Source: Pseudomonas sp. W4I3
Lineage (GTDB): Bacteria; Pseudomonadota; Gammaproteobacteria; Pseudomonadales; Pseudomonadaceae
Assembly: GCF_030816195.1 (NCBI RefSeq)
Contig: NZ_JAUSXS010000001.1
Location: 3,929,501-3,993,500 of the forward strand
DNA: 64,000 nucleotides
Direction: 5' to 3'
The translations under genes and the position numbers were made by a program. How positions within the stretch are numbered: position 1 is the stretch's first letter; each line of letters starts with the position of its first letter. Under the pieces are notes generated by a model. That model made no database searches. It worked only from the letters and a program-made list of their open reading frames with translations, and was not told where the DNA came from. Positions 9,213 to 34,902 of the stretch are shown one piece after another.

Positions 9213-12200
9213 TCAAGACACCCGCTCCCCAACCACAACGCCCTCAAGCCACCACTTGGCCAACGCCGCAATGTTCGGCGCCTTGAGCAAGGTGAAATGA
9301 TTGCCCCCGCCGTGCCACACCTGCAGACCACGCCCCTGCCGTCGCCACCCTTCGACCATCAGCCCCTGCTCGCGTTGGTTGCCCGCCGCATCCAGCGCAG
9401 GGTCCCGCGCCAGCACCAGGCGCACCACGCCTTCATAGCGCGCCTGTGGTCGATACACCGTGCGCAACGCCGCCGCATAGGTGCGCGCCGGCCCGGCCAT
9501 GGCGTCGACGGCAGCGCGTGCCGGCAATAACCCGACGTCGACCATTCCCGCATGCAACGCCTGGCGCTGCGCCAGCTCATCGCGCCCAGCAAACTCCAGC
9601 GGGTCGATTCCCAGCGATTGCCCGGCCGCCAACTGCATCGCTTCAATCAGCCGCAACAGCGCCGCCGTCGATGTGTACGGGCGCCCCACCACGCCGTTGC
9701 CGCCCGGCGACTCGCTGTCGATCACGGTCAACGACGCCACCTCGCGGCCCATCGCCTGCAAGCGCAGGGCCATTTCCAGCGCGACCCAGCCGCCAAACGA
9801 ATGCCCGACCAGGTGCACCGGCCCCGCCGGACACTCATGGGCCAGTGCGGTCAGGTAACACTGCGCCGCCGCTTCCACCTGGCTATGGGGCACGGCTTCA
9901 CCGTCCAGCCCGCGCGGTTGCAGGCCATACAACGGCCAGTCACGCCCGAGTGCCTCGCTCAAACCGACGAAGCCGGTCACGCTGTCTCCCGCCCCCGGCA
10001 CACAGAACACCGGCGCATGCCCGGCTCGCCCACTCTGAATGCGCAACACCGGTTGATGCACCGCGCAACTGACTGGCGCGCCGGCCTGCAGCGCCTGCGT
10101 CATCGCCCGGCCCAGACCTTGGATGTGCGGAGCCTGCATCATGCTTTGGTGGTCTCCCGGTACCGGCACCTGGTGCAGCTGCCCCGGCGCCAGCGCCGTG
10201 TCCCAACCCAGCGCCGCGCTGCGCCGGGACAGCTCGGTGGGCCGCTGCTCGGCACTGAATAAATGCACGGGGATCGGCAGCGGGAACAGGCTGTAATGGG
10301 CCAGCGCATGCCCATGCCCGACTTCACGTTCGAGAAAGCTCACCAGATCCGCGTCCGCAGCCGCCGCCATTTGCGCGTATAGCAGACCTTGATCGCGACA
10401 GCGTTGCAGCAGGCCCGCAACGTCCAGCTGTCCAAGGTTTGCCTCCAGTTGTTCCAGACTCGCCAGCTCATCGACCCCTCCCTGTGCTTTCCAATACGCC
10501 GTGCACTGCAGCAGCAAATGCCGCTTGAGCGCGTGCGGCCCGCTCCAGCGCGCCTTGCCCTGGTCGGTCATGCGCGGCACATAGCTGTCGATCAGGCCGA
10601 GAAAGGCCACCGGCTCATCGAGCCCCAGCAGTTGCATGGCCACTTCATAGGCCAGCACTCCGCCAAACGACCAGCCTGCGACGCGGTAAGGGCCATGGGG
10701 CTGGATGCCCCGAATCAACCCGACCATGCGCGCCGCCAGGCCTTCCATGGTGGTCAGATGCGCCTCGCCCAGCGGCACCCCCGGCAGGCCGTAGATGGGG
10801 TAATCGCCGGGCAAGTGTTGGCCCAGCGCTGGGAAATAAACGTCCATGCCGCTGAATTCGTGCACGAGGAATAACGGCGCCTGCGTGCCGCTCTCGCGCA
10901 CGGTGATCACCGAGGTGTCGCGCACAGGCGCGTCGGTACGCTGGCGCAACAGCGCGGCGATGCCCGCCACGCTGACATGCTGGAACAGCTCGGCCAGCGA
11001 CACCGGCAAACCGGCTTCGTCGAGCAGCGTGACCAGGCGAATCGCCAACAGCGAATGCCCGCCCAGATCAAAGAAGCTGTCGTGCCGCCCCACCTGCTCC
11101 AGCTTCAACACCTGCGCCCACATCTGCGCCAGGCGCTGTTCCAGGGCGTCGAGGGGCGCCTCGAACTCGCCGCTGGCGAGCGCGTCATACGCAGGCACCG
11201 GCAAGGCTTTGCGGTCGACCTTGCCGTTGGCCGTCAATGGCAGCCGGTCGAGGGGCACATAGGCGGAGGGCCGCATGTATTCAGGCAGTTGCTCATGCAG
11301 GTGCGCACGCACCCGGTCGAGGCTAACCGCGTCTGCGGCCCAGGTGAAATAGGCGACCAGGCGCTTGTCTCCCGGCACGTCTTCGCGCGCCAGCACCACC
11401 ACGTCCTGGAGGCCCGAAAAGGTCGCCAGGCGCGCCTCGATCTCGCCCAGTTCGATACGGAAACCGCGGATCTTCACCTGATCATCGTTGCGCCCGAGGC
11501 ACTCCAGCAGGCCGTCCGCCGTCCAGCGGCCAAGGTCGCCGGTGCGGTACAGCAATGCGCCTGGATTGAAGGGGTCGTGCACGAATTTTTCAGCGCTCAG
11601 TTCAGGCCGATTCAGGTAACCCTTGGCCACGCCGTCACCGCCGATGCAGATTTCACCGCTGACGCCCAATGGCACCGGCTGCAATTGCGCATCCAGCACG
11701 TGCACCTGGGTGTTGGCGATCGGTCGCCCGATCGGCACGCTGTCGGCCTCGTCAGCCAATGCGCGCACTTCATAGGTGGTGGCGTAGGTGGTGGTTTCGG
11801 TCGGGCCATAGCAGTGCACCAGGCGCAATGCCGGTGCCTGCGCCAACAGGCTGCGGAACGCCGCCGGGTCGGCGCGCTCGCCACCGCAGAGCAGGATGCG
11901 CAAGCAGGCCAGGGCCTGGGGAATCATCTGCACGTACTGGTTGAACAGCGCGGTAGTGACGAACAGCACCGTGGCGTCCTGCAGTGCCGCGCCGAACGCC
12001 AGCGGGTCGAGCAAGGTGGCATGCTCGATCACGTGCACCTGGCCGCCGTTGAGCAACGGCCCCCACACGTCCATGGTGCTGGCGTCGAAGGCCGGGTTGG
12101 ACGCAAAGGCCACGCGGTCACTGGCATTGAAGTCGGCGTAACCGTTGTTGAGCACCAAACGCGTGATGCCACGATGGGGCACCAACACGCCTTTGGGTAT

Positions 12201-15200
12201 GCCGGTGGAGCCGGAGGTGTACATGATGTACGCCACGCTGTCCGAGGACTGCGACAGGTCGGGGTTATGGTTCGGTTGCGCAGCCAGCGTCAGGCGGTCC
12301 AGGTCCAGGCGTTGCGCCACGAAGTCGAGCGCTGTATCGCTGTGGGTCAACAGCCAGGTCGCGCCGCTGTCGTGCTGCATGAAGCCTTGGCGCTCGGCGG
12401 GTGCGTGGATGTCCAGCGGCACGTAGGCGGCGGCGCATTTGAGAATCGCCAGTTGGCTGACCAACAAATCCAGGCAGCGCGGCAGCAGGATCGTGACGTT
12501 ATCGCCGGGCAGCACCCCCAGGCCCATCAGGTGATGCGCCAACTGGTTGGCCCGCGTGTTCAGCTCGCCATAGCTCAGCCGCTGCTCGCCGTGCACCGCC
12601 GCCAGCGCGTCGGGACGCGCCTGGGCCTGGGCTTCGCACAAACGCTGCACGGTGTGCTCGCGCGGGAAATCACGGGCGGTGGCGTTGAAGTCCGACAGTA
12701 GCTGGCGCTCCGTCGCCGGCAACACCTGCACGCAACCGATGGCAATAGCGCTGTGGCTTTCCAGCGCTTGCACCAGGTGCTCCAGGGCAACCTGCAGGTA
12801 TGCACACAAACGCTCGGCGCCCGGCCCCATGGCGCTCAAGGTAAAGCCTTCACCGAGGTCGTCCACGCTCAATGACAGGCCGTAGTTGGTGTGTTCTTCG
12901 GCCTTGAGCAACTCAATGCCTTGCCATGCCTGCGCCACGGCGCCCGCTTGCGGCGCGCTGTGGCGGTAGTTGAACAGCACGTCGAACAACGCTGTACTGG
13001 CGGGCACGCCGCTGCAACGCTGGGCCAGGGCCAACGGCGCATGCTCATGGCTGAGCAATTGACTCAGGCGCGCATGGGTGGCCCGCAGCGCATTGCGCAC
13101 CGAGCGCTCACCCAGGTCGATGCGCAGCGGCAAGGTGTTGATAAACACGCCCATGGCGCGCTCGGCACCTTCACCGCCCTGCAGGCGACCGAGCATCACC
13201 GTGCCGAACACCACGTTTTCACGCCCACTGACCTTGCCCAGTACATGGCCCCAACCCAGGTGCATCAGGCTCGCCGCACTCACGCCCGACTGCCGGGCCT
13301 GCACCCGCAGGCGCTGGCTCAAGCCTGGATCCAGCGACAGCTGGGCGCGGTGCGCACCGTCGGTAATCTGAACCTGGGTCGGCTCGTCGATATCACCGAG
13401 CATCTCGCGGAGGAATGCCTCGTGGTCGCGGTCAATCAGGCAGGTCTGCGCCACGTAGTTGCGATACGGCACGGCCGCACCCAGTTCATCCTCGCGCCCC
13501 AACAGAAACGCCTGCATCTCATGCTGCAGAATCTCCAGCGCCACGTGGTCCATGACCAGATGATGGAACAGCAAGGTCGCGACCACGCGCTGCGCCTGCT
13601 CGCTGTACACCAGGCGCATCAGCGGCGCCTGGTCCAGTTCCAGGCGCTGTGGCAGCGGCCCGCTTTCGACGCGCAGTGAAGCCGTGCGCCACACCACCTG
13701 CACCGGTTGCTCCAGGCCCTCCCAATGGAAGGAGGAGCGCAGGATGTCGTGCCGCTCGATCACCGCCTGTAACGCATGGGCAAACGCGTCCAGGCGCACA
13801 CGGCTGTCGAAGCCGAACTGCGCCTGCAGTACGTAGGCGTCGTCCCCCTGCGCCGCCCGATGCTGATAGAGCATGCCCGCCTGCAACGGTGCCAGCGGGT
13901 AGATGTCCTGCACATTCGCCGCGCCGCCGGGAATGACCGCGACAATGCGCTCGATGGCAGGCGGGTCGAGCTTGATCAGCGTCAACATCGGCGGGGTGAT
14001 CCGTACGCAGTCGGCCGCGATGCCATTGGCCGGCACCGCCACTTCACGCCCGCTGCCGAGGGCTGCCGCCAACGCCGACAGCGTAGGCTGGCCAAACAGC
14101 ACTTTCACGTCCGCCGCCAGCCCCAGGCGCCGCATGCGCCCCACCAGGCTGACCGCCAGCAACGAGTGCCCGCCCAGTTCGAAAAAATTATCGTGGCGGC
14201 CGACCCGCTCCACGTTCAGCAACTCGGCCCACAGGCTGGCCAGGGCGATTTCGGTGTCGCCCTGGGGCGCTTCATACTCGCGCAGCCTCTGCGCGTCCAC
14301 GCCAGGCTCCGGCAGCGCCTTGCGCTCAAGCTTGCCGTTAGGGCTCAGCGGCAATGCCTCCAGGTGCACGAAGGTCGCCGGCACCATGAACTCCGGCAGG
14401 TGCTGCAACAGGTGCGCGCGCAAGGCGTCGAGGTCGCAGCGCACGCCGGTGTAATACGCCACCAGGCGCTGCTCGCGGGCGATCACTGCGGCTTCGTTGA
14501 CCGCTGGGTGGTCAGTCAGGCGCGCCTGGATTTCTCCCAGTTCAATGCGCAGGCCACGGATTTTCACCTGGTCATCGTTGCGCCCCAGATACTCGATAGC
14601 TCCATCCGGCAAATAGCGCCCTACGTCGCCCGTGCGGTACATGCGCCCCGCCACGAAGGGGTCGTCGAGAAAGCGCTCGGCGGTCAGCTCGGGGCGGTTC
14701 AGATAGCCGCGCGCCACCTGCACGCCGGCGATGAACAGTTCGCCCACCACGCCCAGGGGCACCGGCTGCAACTGCGGGTCCAGCAGGTACAGACGGGTAT
14801 TGGCAATCGGCTTGCCGATAGGCGTGTTGTCCGGGGTCTGCGGGCCGCTGCAGTCCCAAGCCGTCACATCCACCGCCGCTTCGGTCGGGCCGTAGAGGTT
14901 GTGCAATTGCGCGCCCGGCAACTGCTGCTTGAAGCGCCGCACCAGGCTGCCCGGCAGGGCTTCGCCGCTGCACATCACACGCACCAGCCCAGCCGCCTGG
15001 CTGACGTCGCCGTGGGCGAGGAACACATCAAGCATCGACGGCACAAAATGCAAGGTGGTGACCTGTTCGGCCTCAATCACCTGGCACAGGTATTCAGGCT
15101 CCTTGTGCCCGCCCGGCCGCGCCATCACCAGGCGAGCGCCGGTGAACAGCGGCCAGAAAAACTCCCACACCGACACGTCGAAGCTGAACGGGGTTTTCTG

Positions 15201-18200
15201 CAGCACCGTATCAGCCGCGCCGAGTGCGTATTCGTCCTGCATCCACAGCAAGCGGTTGACCACCCCGGCGTGTTCGTTGATCACGCCCTTGGGTTGGCCG
15301 GTGGAGCCGGAGGTGTAGATCACGTAGGCGGTCACGCTCGCCACGCCGGGGTTGTGCTGGGGCTGGTGTTGCCAACTCGGCTGGTCCAGGTCGACCACCG
15401 CCACCTCGCCCAGCAAGCCGCGCGTGCTGCCTTGGGCCAGCACCACGCTCGGGGCGCTGTCGTGCAGCATGTAGGCCAGGCGTTCCAGCGGGTACGCCGG
15501 GTCCAACGGCACATAGGCAGCGCCGGCCTTGAGGATCGCGTACAGGCCGATAACCATGTCCAGGCCACGCTCCACGCAGATCGCCACCCGCGCATCCGGC
15601 TGCACGCCCAGGGCCAGTAGGTGGTGGGCCAGCTGGTTGGCGCGTGCGTTCAGTTCGGCGTAGGTCAATTGCTGCTCGCCGGCCTTCAGCGCAATGGCGT
15701 GCGGCGTTCGCAGCACCTGCGCTTCAAACAGGCTGTGCAGGGTCTGGTCGAGATCGTAGTCCACGGCGGTGGCGTTGAAATCGAACAGCAGATGTTGGCG
15801 TTCACGCTCATCCAGCAGCGGCGCGTGTTCCAGCACCGCCTGATCGTTATCGACCATGGCCTGCAACACCCGGGTGAAATAACCGACATAACGCTGCACC
15901 GTCGATTCATCGAACAGCGCCACCGCATATTCCAGTACACCGAGCAGCGTGCCCTGCACTTCGCCCAGATTCAGCGACAGGTCGAACTTGGCGAAGTGGC
16001 TGTTCTCCACAATGCCTTCCAGGGCCAGGTCGCCCAGGGCCAGGGTGGGCGCGCTGCTGTCCTGCCAACTGAACAAGGTCTGGAACAACGGGCTGTGGGA
16101 GAGGCTGCGCGGTGGCCGAGTGATTTCCACCACCTGCTCGAACGGCAAATCCTGGTGGGCCTGCGCCGCCAGCGTCAGTGCCTTGACCCGCGCCAGCAGC
16201 GCTTCGCTGCTCAGTTCGCCACTGGTGTCGATACGCACCGCCAGGGTGTTGACGAACAGTCCGATCAGCCCTTCCACCTCAGTGCGTGTGCGGTTGGCCA
16301 CCGGCGAGCCGATCACCAGGTCGTGCTGCCCGGACAAGCGCGCCAGCAACGAGGCCCAGGCACTCATCAAGGTCATGTACAGCGTGGTGCCATGGCGTTG
16401 GCTCAAGGCCTTGAGCCCGGCGGTAAGGCGCTCATCCAGGCGCACTTCGACACTGCTGCCGGCGTAGTCCTGCTGCGCCGGACGCGGGCGGTCGGTCGGC
16501 AAAGTAAGCAAGGCCGGCGCACCGGCCAGGGCCTGTTGCCAATAGCTGCTTTGGCGGTGCAGCACCTCACCGCTCAGCCACAGGCGTTGCCACACGGCGA
16601 AGTCGGCGTACTGGATCGGCAACGGCGGCAGTGGGTCAGCCTGGCCGTGGCTGAAGGCCTGGTACAGCGCCATCAGTTCGCGGGTAAGCACCCCCATTGA
16701 CCAGCCATCGGAGACAATGTGGTGCAGGGTCAGCAGCAGCACGTGGTGATCGTCGGCCATGACTACCAGGCGACCGCGCAGCAAGGGGCCGCGCTCGAGG
16801 TCGAACGGCGCCGAGGCTTCACCGTGGATCAGCGCGTCCAGCGCCTGCTGCGGTTGCGGATGGCGGCGCAAGTCCTGCACCTGCAGCGCCAGCATGTCTT
16901 CGGCCGGCACGATCAGCACCTGGGCTTCGTCGCCGTGCTGGGCGAAGCGACTGCGCAAGGTTTCATGCCGCGCGACAATGCGCGCCAAGGCACGCTGCAG
17001 CGCCTGCACATGCAGGTGCCCGCGCAAACGCAAGCCGATGGGGATGTTGTAAGCGGTGTTGGCGCCTTCCATCAAGGCGAGGAACCACAAGCGCTGCTGG
17101 GCGAACGACAACGGCAGCTCGGCGTCACGATTGGCCGGCAGGATGTCCGGCAAGGTACTGCGCCCGGCGCGGGCCAACAGCTCGGCGACCGCTGCCAATT
17201 CTGCATTGGCGAACAGGTCACCCAGCACCAGCTCCACCCCCAGGCGCTGGCGCACCTGGGAGACCATGCGCATGGCCAGCAACGAATGCCCGCCCAGCTC
17301 GAAGAAGTGATCACGACGCCCGACCCGCTCCACCTGCAACACATCGGCCCAGATCTGCGCCAATACGCTTTCGATCTCGCCCAGCGGTGCCTCGTAGTCG
17401 CGGCTGAACACCGCAGCACTGTCGGGTGCCGGCAACGCCTTGCGGTCGAGCTTGCCGTTGGCGGTCAACGGCAGTGCGTCAAGCTTCATGAAGGCGGCCG
17501 GCACCATGTAGTCCGGCAGATGGGCCACCAGGTGCGCGCGGATATCAGCGACCGCCAGCCCATCGAGTTGCGGATTTTCGGTGAAATAGGCCACCAGCCG
17601 TTCTTCACGCACCAGCACCACCGCTTCGAGAATGCCCGGCAGTTGATTGAGCTGGGTTTCGATCTCGCCCAGCTCGATGCGCATACCACGGATCTTCACC
17701 TGGTCATCGTTGCGCCCCAGGTACTCGAGGTTGCCGTCGGGCAGCCAGCGCGCGAGGTCGCCAGTGCGGTACATGCGGCCACTGTTGAAGGGGTCGCGCA
17801 GGAAACGCTCGGCGGTCAGTTCCGGGCGATTGAGGTAACCACGGGCCACGCCCGTGCCGCCCACATACAGTTCGCCCGCCACACCCAACGGCACCGGGCG
17901 CTGCTGTTCGTCCAGCAGATAGACCCTGGCGTTGGCGATGGGTTTGCCGATGTGCAAGGGCTGGCCCGCCTCGACCTTGCCGGAGGTGGCGACCACCGTG
18001 GCTTCGGTGGGGCCGTAGTTGTTGATCAGCTCAAAGCGCTGCGCTCGCCCGAACTGGCGCAGGCGGTCACCGCCGATCAGCAGCGTGCGCAGGGTCGGGT
18101 GTTCGATGTTCTGGCTGAAGGCGTATTCGGCCACTGGCGTCGGCAGAAAACATACGTCCAACGGCTGCGCGCACCACCACGCCAGCAGCGCGTCGAGGTC

Positions 18201-20542
18201 TTCGGCGCCGTCGTGGGCCGGTGGCAGGTGCAAGGTGGCGCCCACGCACAGCGCCGGCCACACTTCCCAAGCCATCGCATCAAAGCCGAAACCGGCCACG
18301 CTGGCGGTATGTCGCCCGGCGCGCAGGTCGAAGGCGCTGCAATGCCAGTCCACCAGATTGGCCACGGTGTGATGTTCCACCATCACCCCTTTGGGCAGGC
18401 CGGTGGAGCCGGACGTATAGATCAGATAGGCCAGGTTCGACGGCGTGACGGCCACCTTGGGGTTGCTCGCCGAATGGTGCTGCCAGGTGAAGCGGTCGAG
18501 GTTGATCACCGGCACGTCAAGCGGCGGCAGGCGCTCGAGCAAGGCGTGCTGGGTCAGCACCGCCACCGGGGCGCTGTCGCTGAGCAGGTAGCTCAGGCGC
18601 TCGGCCGGGTGGGCGGGGTCGACCGGTACATAACAGGCGCCGGCCTTGAGGATCGCCAGCAGCCCGGCCAGGGTGTCCAGGCCACGGCGCGCAACGATGG
18701 CCACGCGATCATCGGGCTTGACCCCCAGCGCCAGCAGATGATGGGCCAGCAGGTTGGCTTGCTGGTTGAGTTCGGCGTAGGTCAGCGTGCGCTCCAGGCA
18801 CACCGCCGCGATGGCATCCGGGGTGAGCGCGGCCTGGGCTTCGATGCGGCCGTGCACGGTGGTGCCCTGGGGGAACACCGCCTGGGTTGCGTTGAACTGC
18901 TCGAGCAACAGGCGTTGTTCGGCAACCGGCACCACCGGCAGTTGGTTGAGCGCAGTGTGCGGCGCCTGCTCCAGCGCGGTCACCAGGTGTTCCAGCGCGG
19001 TTTGCAGGTAGGCGCAGACCCGCTGCGGGTCGACGGCAGTGCTGGCGAGCAGGCTCAGGCCGAAATCCTCGCCCAGGTCATCCACGCTCAGGGTCAGCGG
19101 ATAGTTGGTGCGCTCCTCGGCCCGCAGCGCGGTGATGCCGTGCCACGCCGACACCGCCTCGGCGCTGGCCGCCGCCGCGCTGTGCCGGTAGTTGAGCAGC
19201 GCACTGAACAGCGGTGTCGGCGCCACCACTGCGCTGCAGCGCTGGGCCAGGGCCAGCGCCGCGTGTTCATGGCGCAATAACGTGGTGAGGCGTGCGTGGG
19301 TGGCCTTGACCCCGGTGCGTACGTCCTGGGTGTCCACGTCCACACGAAACGGCAACGTATTGATGAAGATGCCCAGCGCACGATCCGTGGCATGACTGCC
19401 CTGCATGCGCCCCATCAAAACGGTGCCGAACACCACCTGAGCCTTGCCGGCCAGCACCCCGAGCACCTGGGCCCAGCCCATATGAAACAGGCTGGCGGTA
19501 CTCACCCCCAACTGCCGTGCCTGGGCGCGCAAGCGCCGCGAAAGCTGCGGCGCCAACGCCAGGCTGACTTCGACAATGCCCCGCGCATCGCCCTGCACAT
19601 CCTGCAAGCCGAACGGCAAGGTCGGCTCGCTGATGTCGCCGAGCATCTGCCGAAAGAAGCGTTCATGTTCCTGCTCGCTGATGCCCAACCGTGCCTGCGC
19701 CACGTAGTTGCGAAACGGCACCGCCTGGCCCAGGGCGGCGCCCTGGCCCAGCAGGCACGCCTGCATTTCATGGCACACCACTTCCAGGGCGCTGTGGTCC
19801 AGCGCCATGTGATGGAACAGCAAGGTGGCGACGATGCGCCCGTTGGCCGGGTCGTCGGCACGCACCAGGCGCAACAGCGGCGCCTGGGTCACGTCGAGGC
19901 GGTAGTGGCGCGCGTCGAACAACGCGTGCAGTTGCGCGGCGATATCGCCGTCGGCCGGGTCCAGCATCAGCGCCTGCACCGGCAGGCGCGCCTGGCGCCA
20001 CACCACTTGCGAGGGTTGCTCCAGGCCATCCCAGACCACGCCCGTGCGCAGGATGTCATGGCGGTCCATCACCTGTTGCAGGGCCTGGGCAAAGGCGTCG
20101 AAACGCTCGAGGCTGTCGAAAGCGAACTGCGACTGCATCACATACGGGTCGCCCTGCTCGGCGCTGACGTGATGGAACAGAATGCCTTCCTGCAAGGGCG
20201 CCAGCGGGTAGATATCCTGGATATTCGGCACACCGCCCGTGACCGTGGCGACGATACGCTCGATCTCGTCCTGGCTCAGCGTGGACAGGCTCAACATCGC
20301 CGGGGTGATGCGCTCGGCGCCCGGCACAATGCCGTTGGCTGGCACCTGCACCTCACCGGCCTTGGTGGCCGAATAGTCACCGGCCTTGATCAGCTCGATC
20401 AGTGCCGGCTTGTGTTCGCGCAGCGCGGCGAGGATCGCCGGGTCGCTCAGGGCGTGCTTGTTGCCTTGCACCGACAACTGCTCGCCCTTGAGCGCCAGTT
20501 GCACGTCCTTGGTGTTCAGGGTTGCCAGCAGCTCAAGGATGT

Positions 20543-20546
<4 letters not shown>
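9213..20546 (-). CDS. viscC: Viscosin-group NRPS, last three modules with tandem TE (ViscC/MassC-like)
   Basis: 3777 residues. The start is a GTG overlapping the viscB stop (GTGA), with GGAGAT upstream, so translation is probably coupled. Layout: TubC-like docking domain (1-55); module 7 C (about 90-520), A (about 560-1020), T (Ser near 1087); module 8 C (about 1140-1570), A, T (near 2127); module 9 C (about 2200-2600), A, T (near 3164); TE1 (GWSFGG near 3292) and TE2 (GHSFGG near 3582). Specificity residues read Leu (FGFDAMAWEVW with GPTEATVV), Ser (FSFDVSVWEFFW, LHFVPSML, CSGEAL) and a Val/Ile-like code (FDASTMDVW). Module 8 has an ordinary LCL condensation domain (LSFAQQRLWFL, HHIVSDG); modules 7 and 9 are dual C/E-like. 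No separate epimerase domain exists. It finishes and cyclises the lipopeptide. Family is firm; the exact product is not. Confidence 0.95.
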
Positions 20547-33490
<12,944 letters not shown>

Positions 33491-33652
33491 GGGGAAACCT
33501 GCCTGATATGTCACGGTTGAAGAGAATGTCCGTATTCAGTTGCCGCTGGGATCGGCGCAGCCGGGGGCCTGGAGAGGCTTCCGACAGGCTTGGAAAATTA
33601 AGGGATTTGTGCGGCGGGGGGTGACATGGGAAGCGGGGACAAGCGAAGTGGG

Positions 33653-33771
33653 GGATCGTTCCCACGCTCTGCGTGGAATGCCTCTGGGGACGCTCCGCGT
33701 CCCGCCAGACGCCGCAAGTGACGCAGAGCGTCACAGGCTGCATTCCCACGCGGGAGCGTGGGAATGATCGG
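33653..33771. repeat. Multi-palindrome intergenic repeat upstream of viscB
   Basis: Three nested or adjacent palindromes: an outer pair (GATCGTTCCCACGCTC and GAGCGTGGGAATGATC), an inner GGGACGCTCCGCGTCCC, and TGACGCAGAGCGTCA. It resembles a dispersed repeat common between Pseudomonas genes. It lies in the 457-bp gap between viscB and the divergent ssuA-like gene. The rest of the gap (33491-33652 and 33772-33947) holds no clear gene; see the findings for a possible remnant at 33778-33890. Confidence 0.8.
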
Positions 33772-33947
33772 TTGAGCGTTGGGCTGGCTACCAGTCTCCT
33801 CCAGCCCCAGCAGCCCCTCTTCCACCACCTTGGCGATGCGTGCGTAGTACTCAGGGGAAAAGCGCCCTAAGCTCAGATCGAACGGGTATTTATTAAACGT
33901 TTTTCAGATCATTAAGCTGGGCCGTCATAGAGAAAATCGAGCCCGCC

Positions 33948-34892
33948 ATGTCCCTTCGTCGTCCTTTCGCTGTTGCCTTCGGGTTACTCACACTCTGCGT
34001 TGCGCTGAGCGCGCCCGCTCAGGAAACCGTACGTATCGGTTACCAGAAATCCTCGACGCTGATCACCCTGTTGAAAACCCAGGGCACCCTGGAAAAAGCC
34101 CTCAAGGCCGACCACATCGACGTCAGCTGGCACGAGTTCCCCAGCGGGCTGCCCTTGCTGGAAGCATTGAACGTCGGCAACGTCGATATCAGCGCCGATG
34201 TGGCCGATACGGTGCCGATCTTCGCCCAGGCGGCTCAAGCCAAGCTCACCTATTTCGCCCAGGAAGCGCCCTCGCCCGCAGCCCAAGCCATCGTGGTGCG
34301 CAAGGACTCGCCGATCCAGCAACTGGGGGACCTCAAGGGCAAGAAAATCGCGGTGACCAAGGCTGCCGGCACCCAATATTTGCTGATCGCCGCCTTGAAC
34401 AAGGCTGGCCTGGACTTCTCGGATATCGAGCCGGCGTATCTCTCGCCCGCAGACGGTCGCGCCGCGTTCGAAAACAACAAGGTGGATGCCTGGGTGACCT
34501 GGGAACCCTTCCTCACCAGCGTGCAGCGCCAATTACCGACGCGCACTCTGGCGGACGGCACAGGGCTGGCCAGTTACAAGCGTTATTACCTGACGGGTAC
34601 GCCCTACGCCCAGGCCCATCCCGAGGTATTGAAAGTGGTGTATGCACAGCTGGAAAAGGCCGGACAATGGGTAAAAACCCATCCGCAGGACGCGGCGAAA
34701 GTACTCGGGCCGTTGTGGGGCAACCTGGATGCGGCAACGGTGGAAGCGGCGAATGCGCACCGCAGTTACCAGGTGCAACCGGTGACGCTGGAGCAGTTGG
34801 GTGAACAGCAGAACATTGCCGATGCGTTCTTCAAGGCCGGGTTGTTGCCCAGGGCCGTGGACGCCAAGGCTGTGCAGACCTGGCAGCCGTAA
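33948..34892 (+). CDS. Aliphatic sulfonate ABC transporter substrate-binding protein (SsuA-like)
   Basis: 314 residues. A signal peptide (about 1-25, cleavage near SAPAQE) is followed by a periplasmic binding protein of the SsuA/NMT1 class, shown by VRIGYQKSSTLITLLKTQG, FPSGLPLLEAL, GDLKGKKIAVTKAAGTQYLL and VDAWVTWEPF. It should bind alkanesulfonates or a related sulfur compound in the periplasm. It is an orphan: no SsuB/SsuC permease, ATPase or SsuD monooxygenase is adjacent, so it must work with components encoded elsewhere. It is divergent from viscB. The ligand is not certain. Confidence 0.9.
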   Translation: MSLRRPFAVAFGLLTLCVALSAPAQETVRIGYQKSSTLITLLKTQGTLEKALKADHIDVSWHEFPSGLPLLEALNVGNVDISADVADTVPIFAQAAQAKLTYFAQEAPSPAAQAIVVRKDSPIQQLGDLKGKKIAVTKAAGTQYLLIAALNKAGLDFSDIEPAYLSPADGRAAFENNKVDAWVTWEPFLTSVQRQLPTRTLADGTGLASYKRYYLTGTPYAQAHPEVLKVVYAQLEKAGQWVKTHPQDAAKVLGPLWGNLDAATVEAANAHRSYQVQPVTLEQLGEQQNIADAFFKAGLLPRAVDAKAVQTWQP

Positions 34893-34902
34893 AAAAGCAA
34901 CC

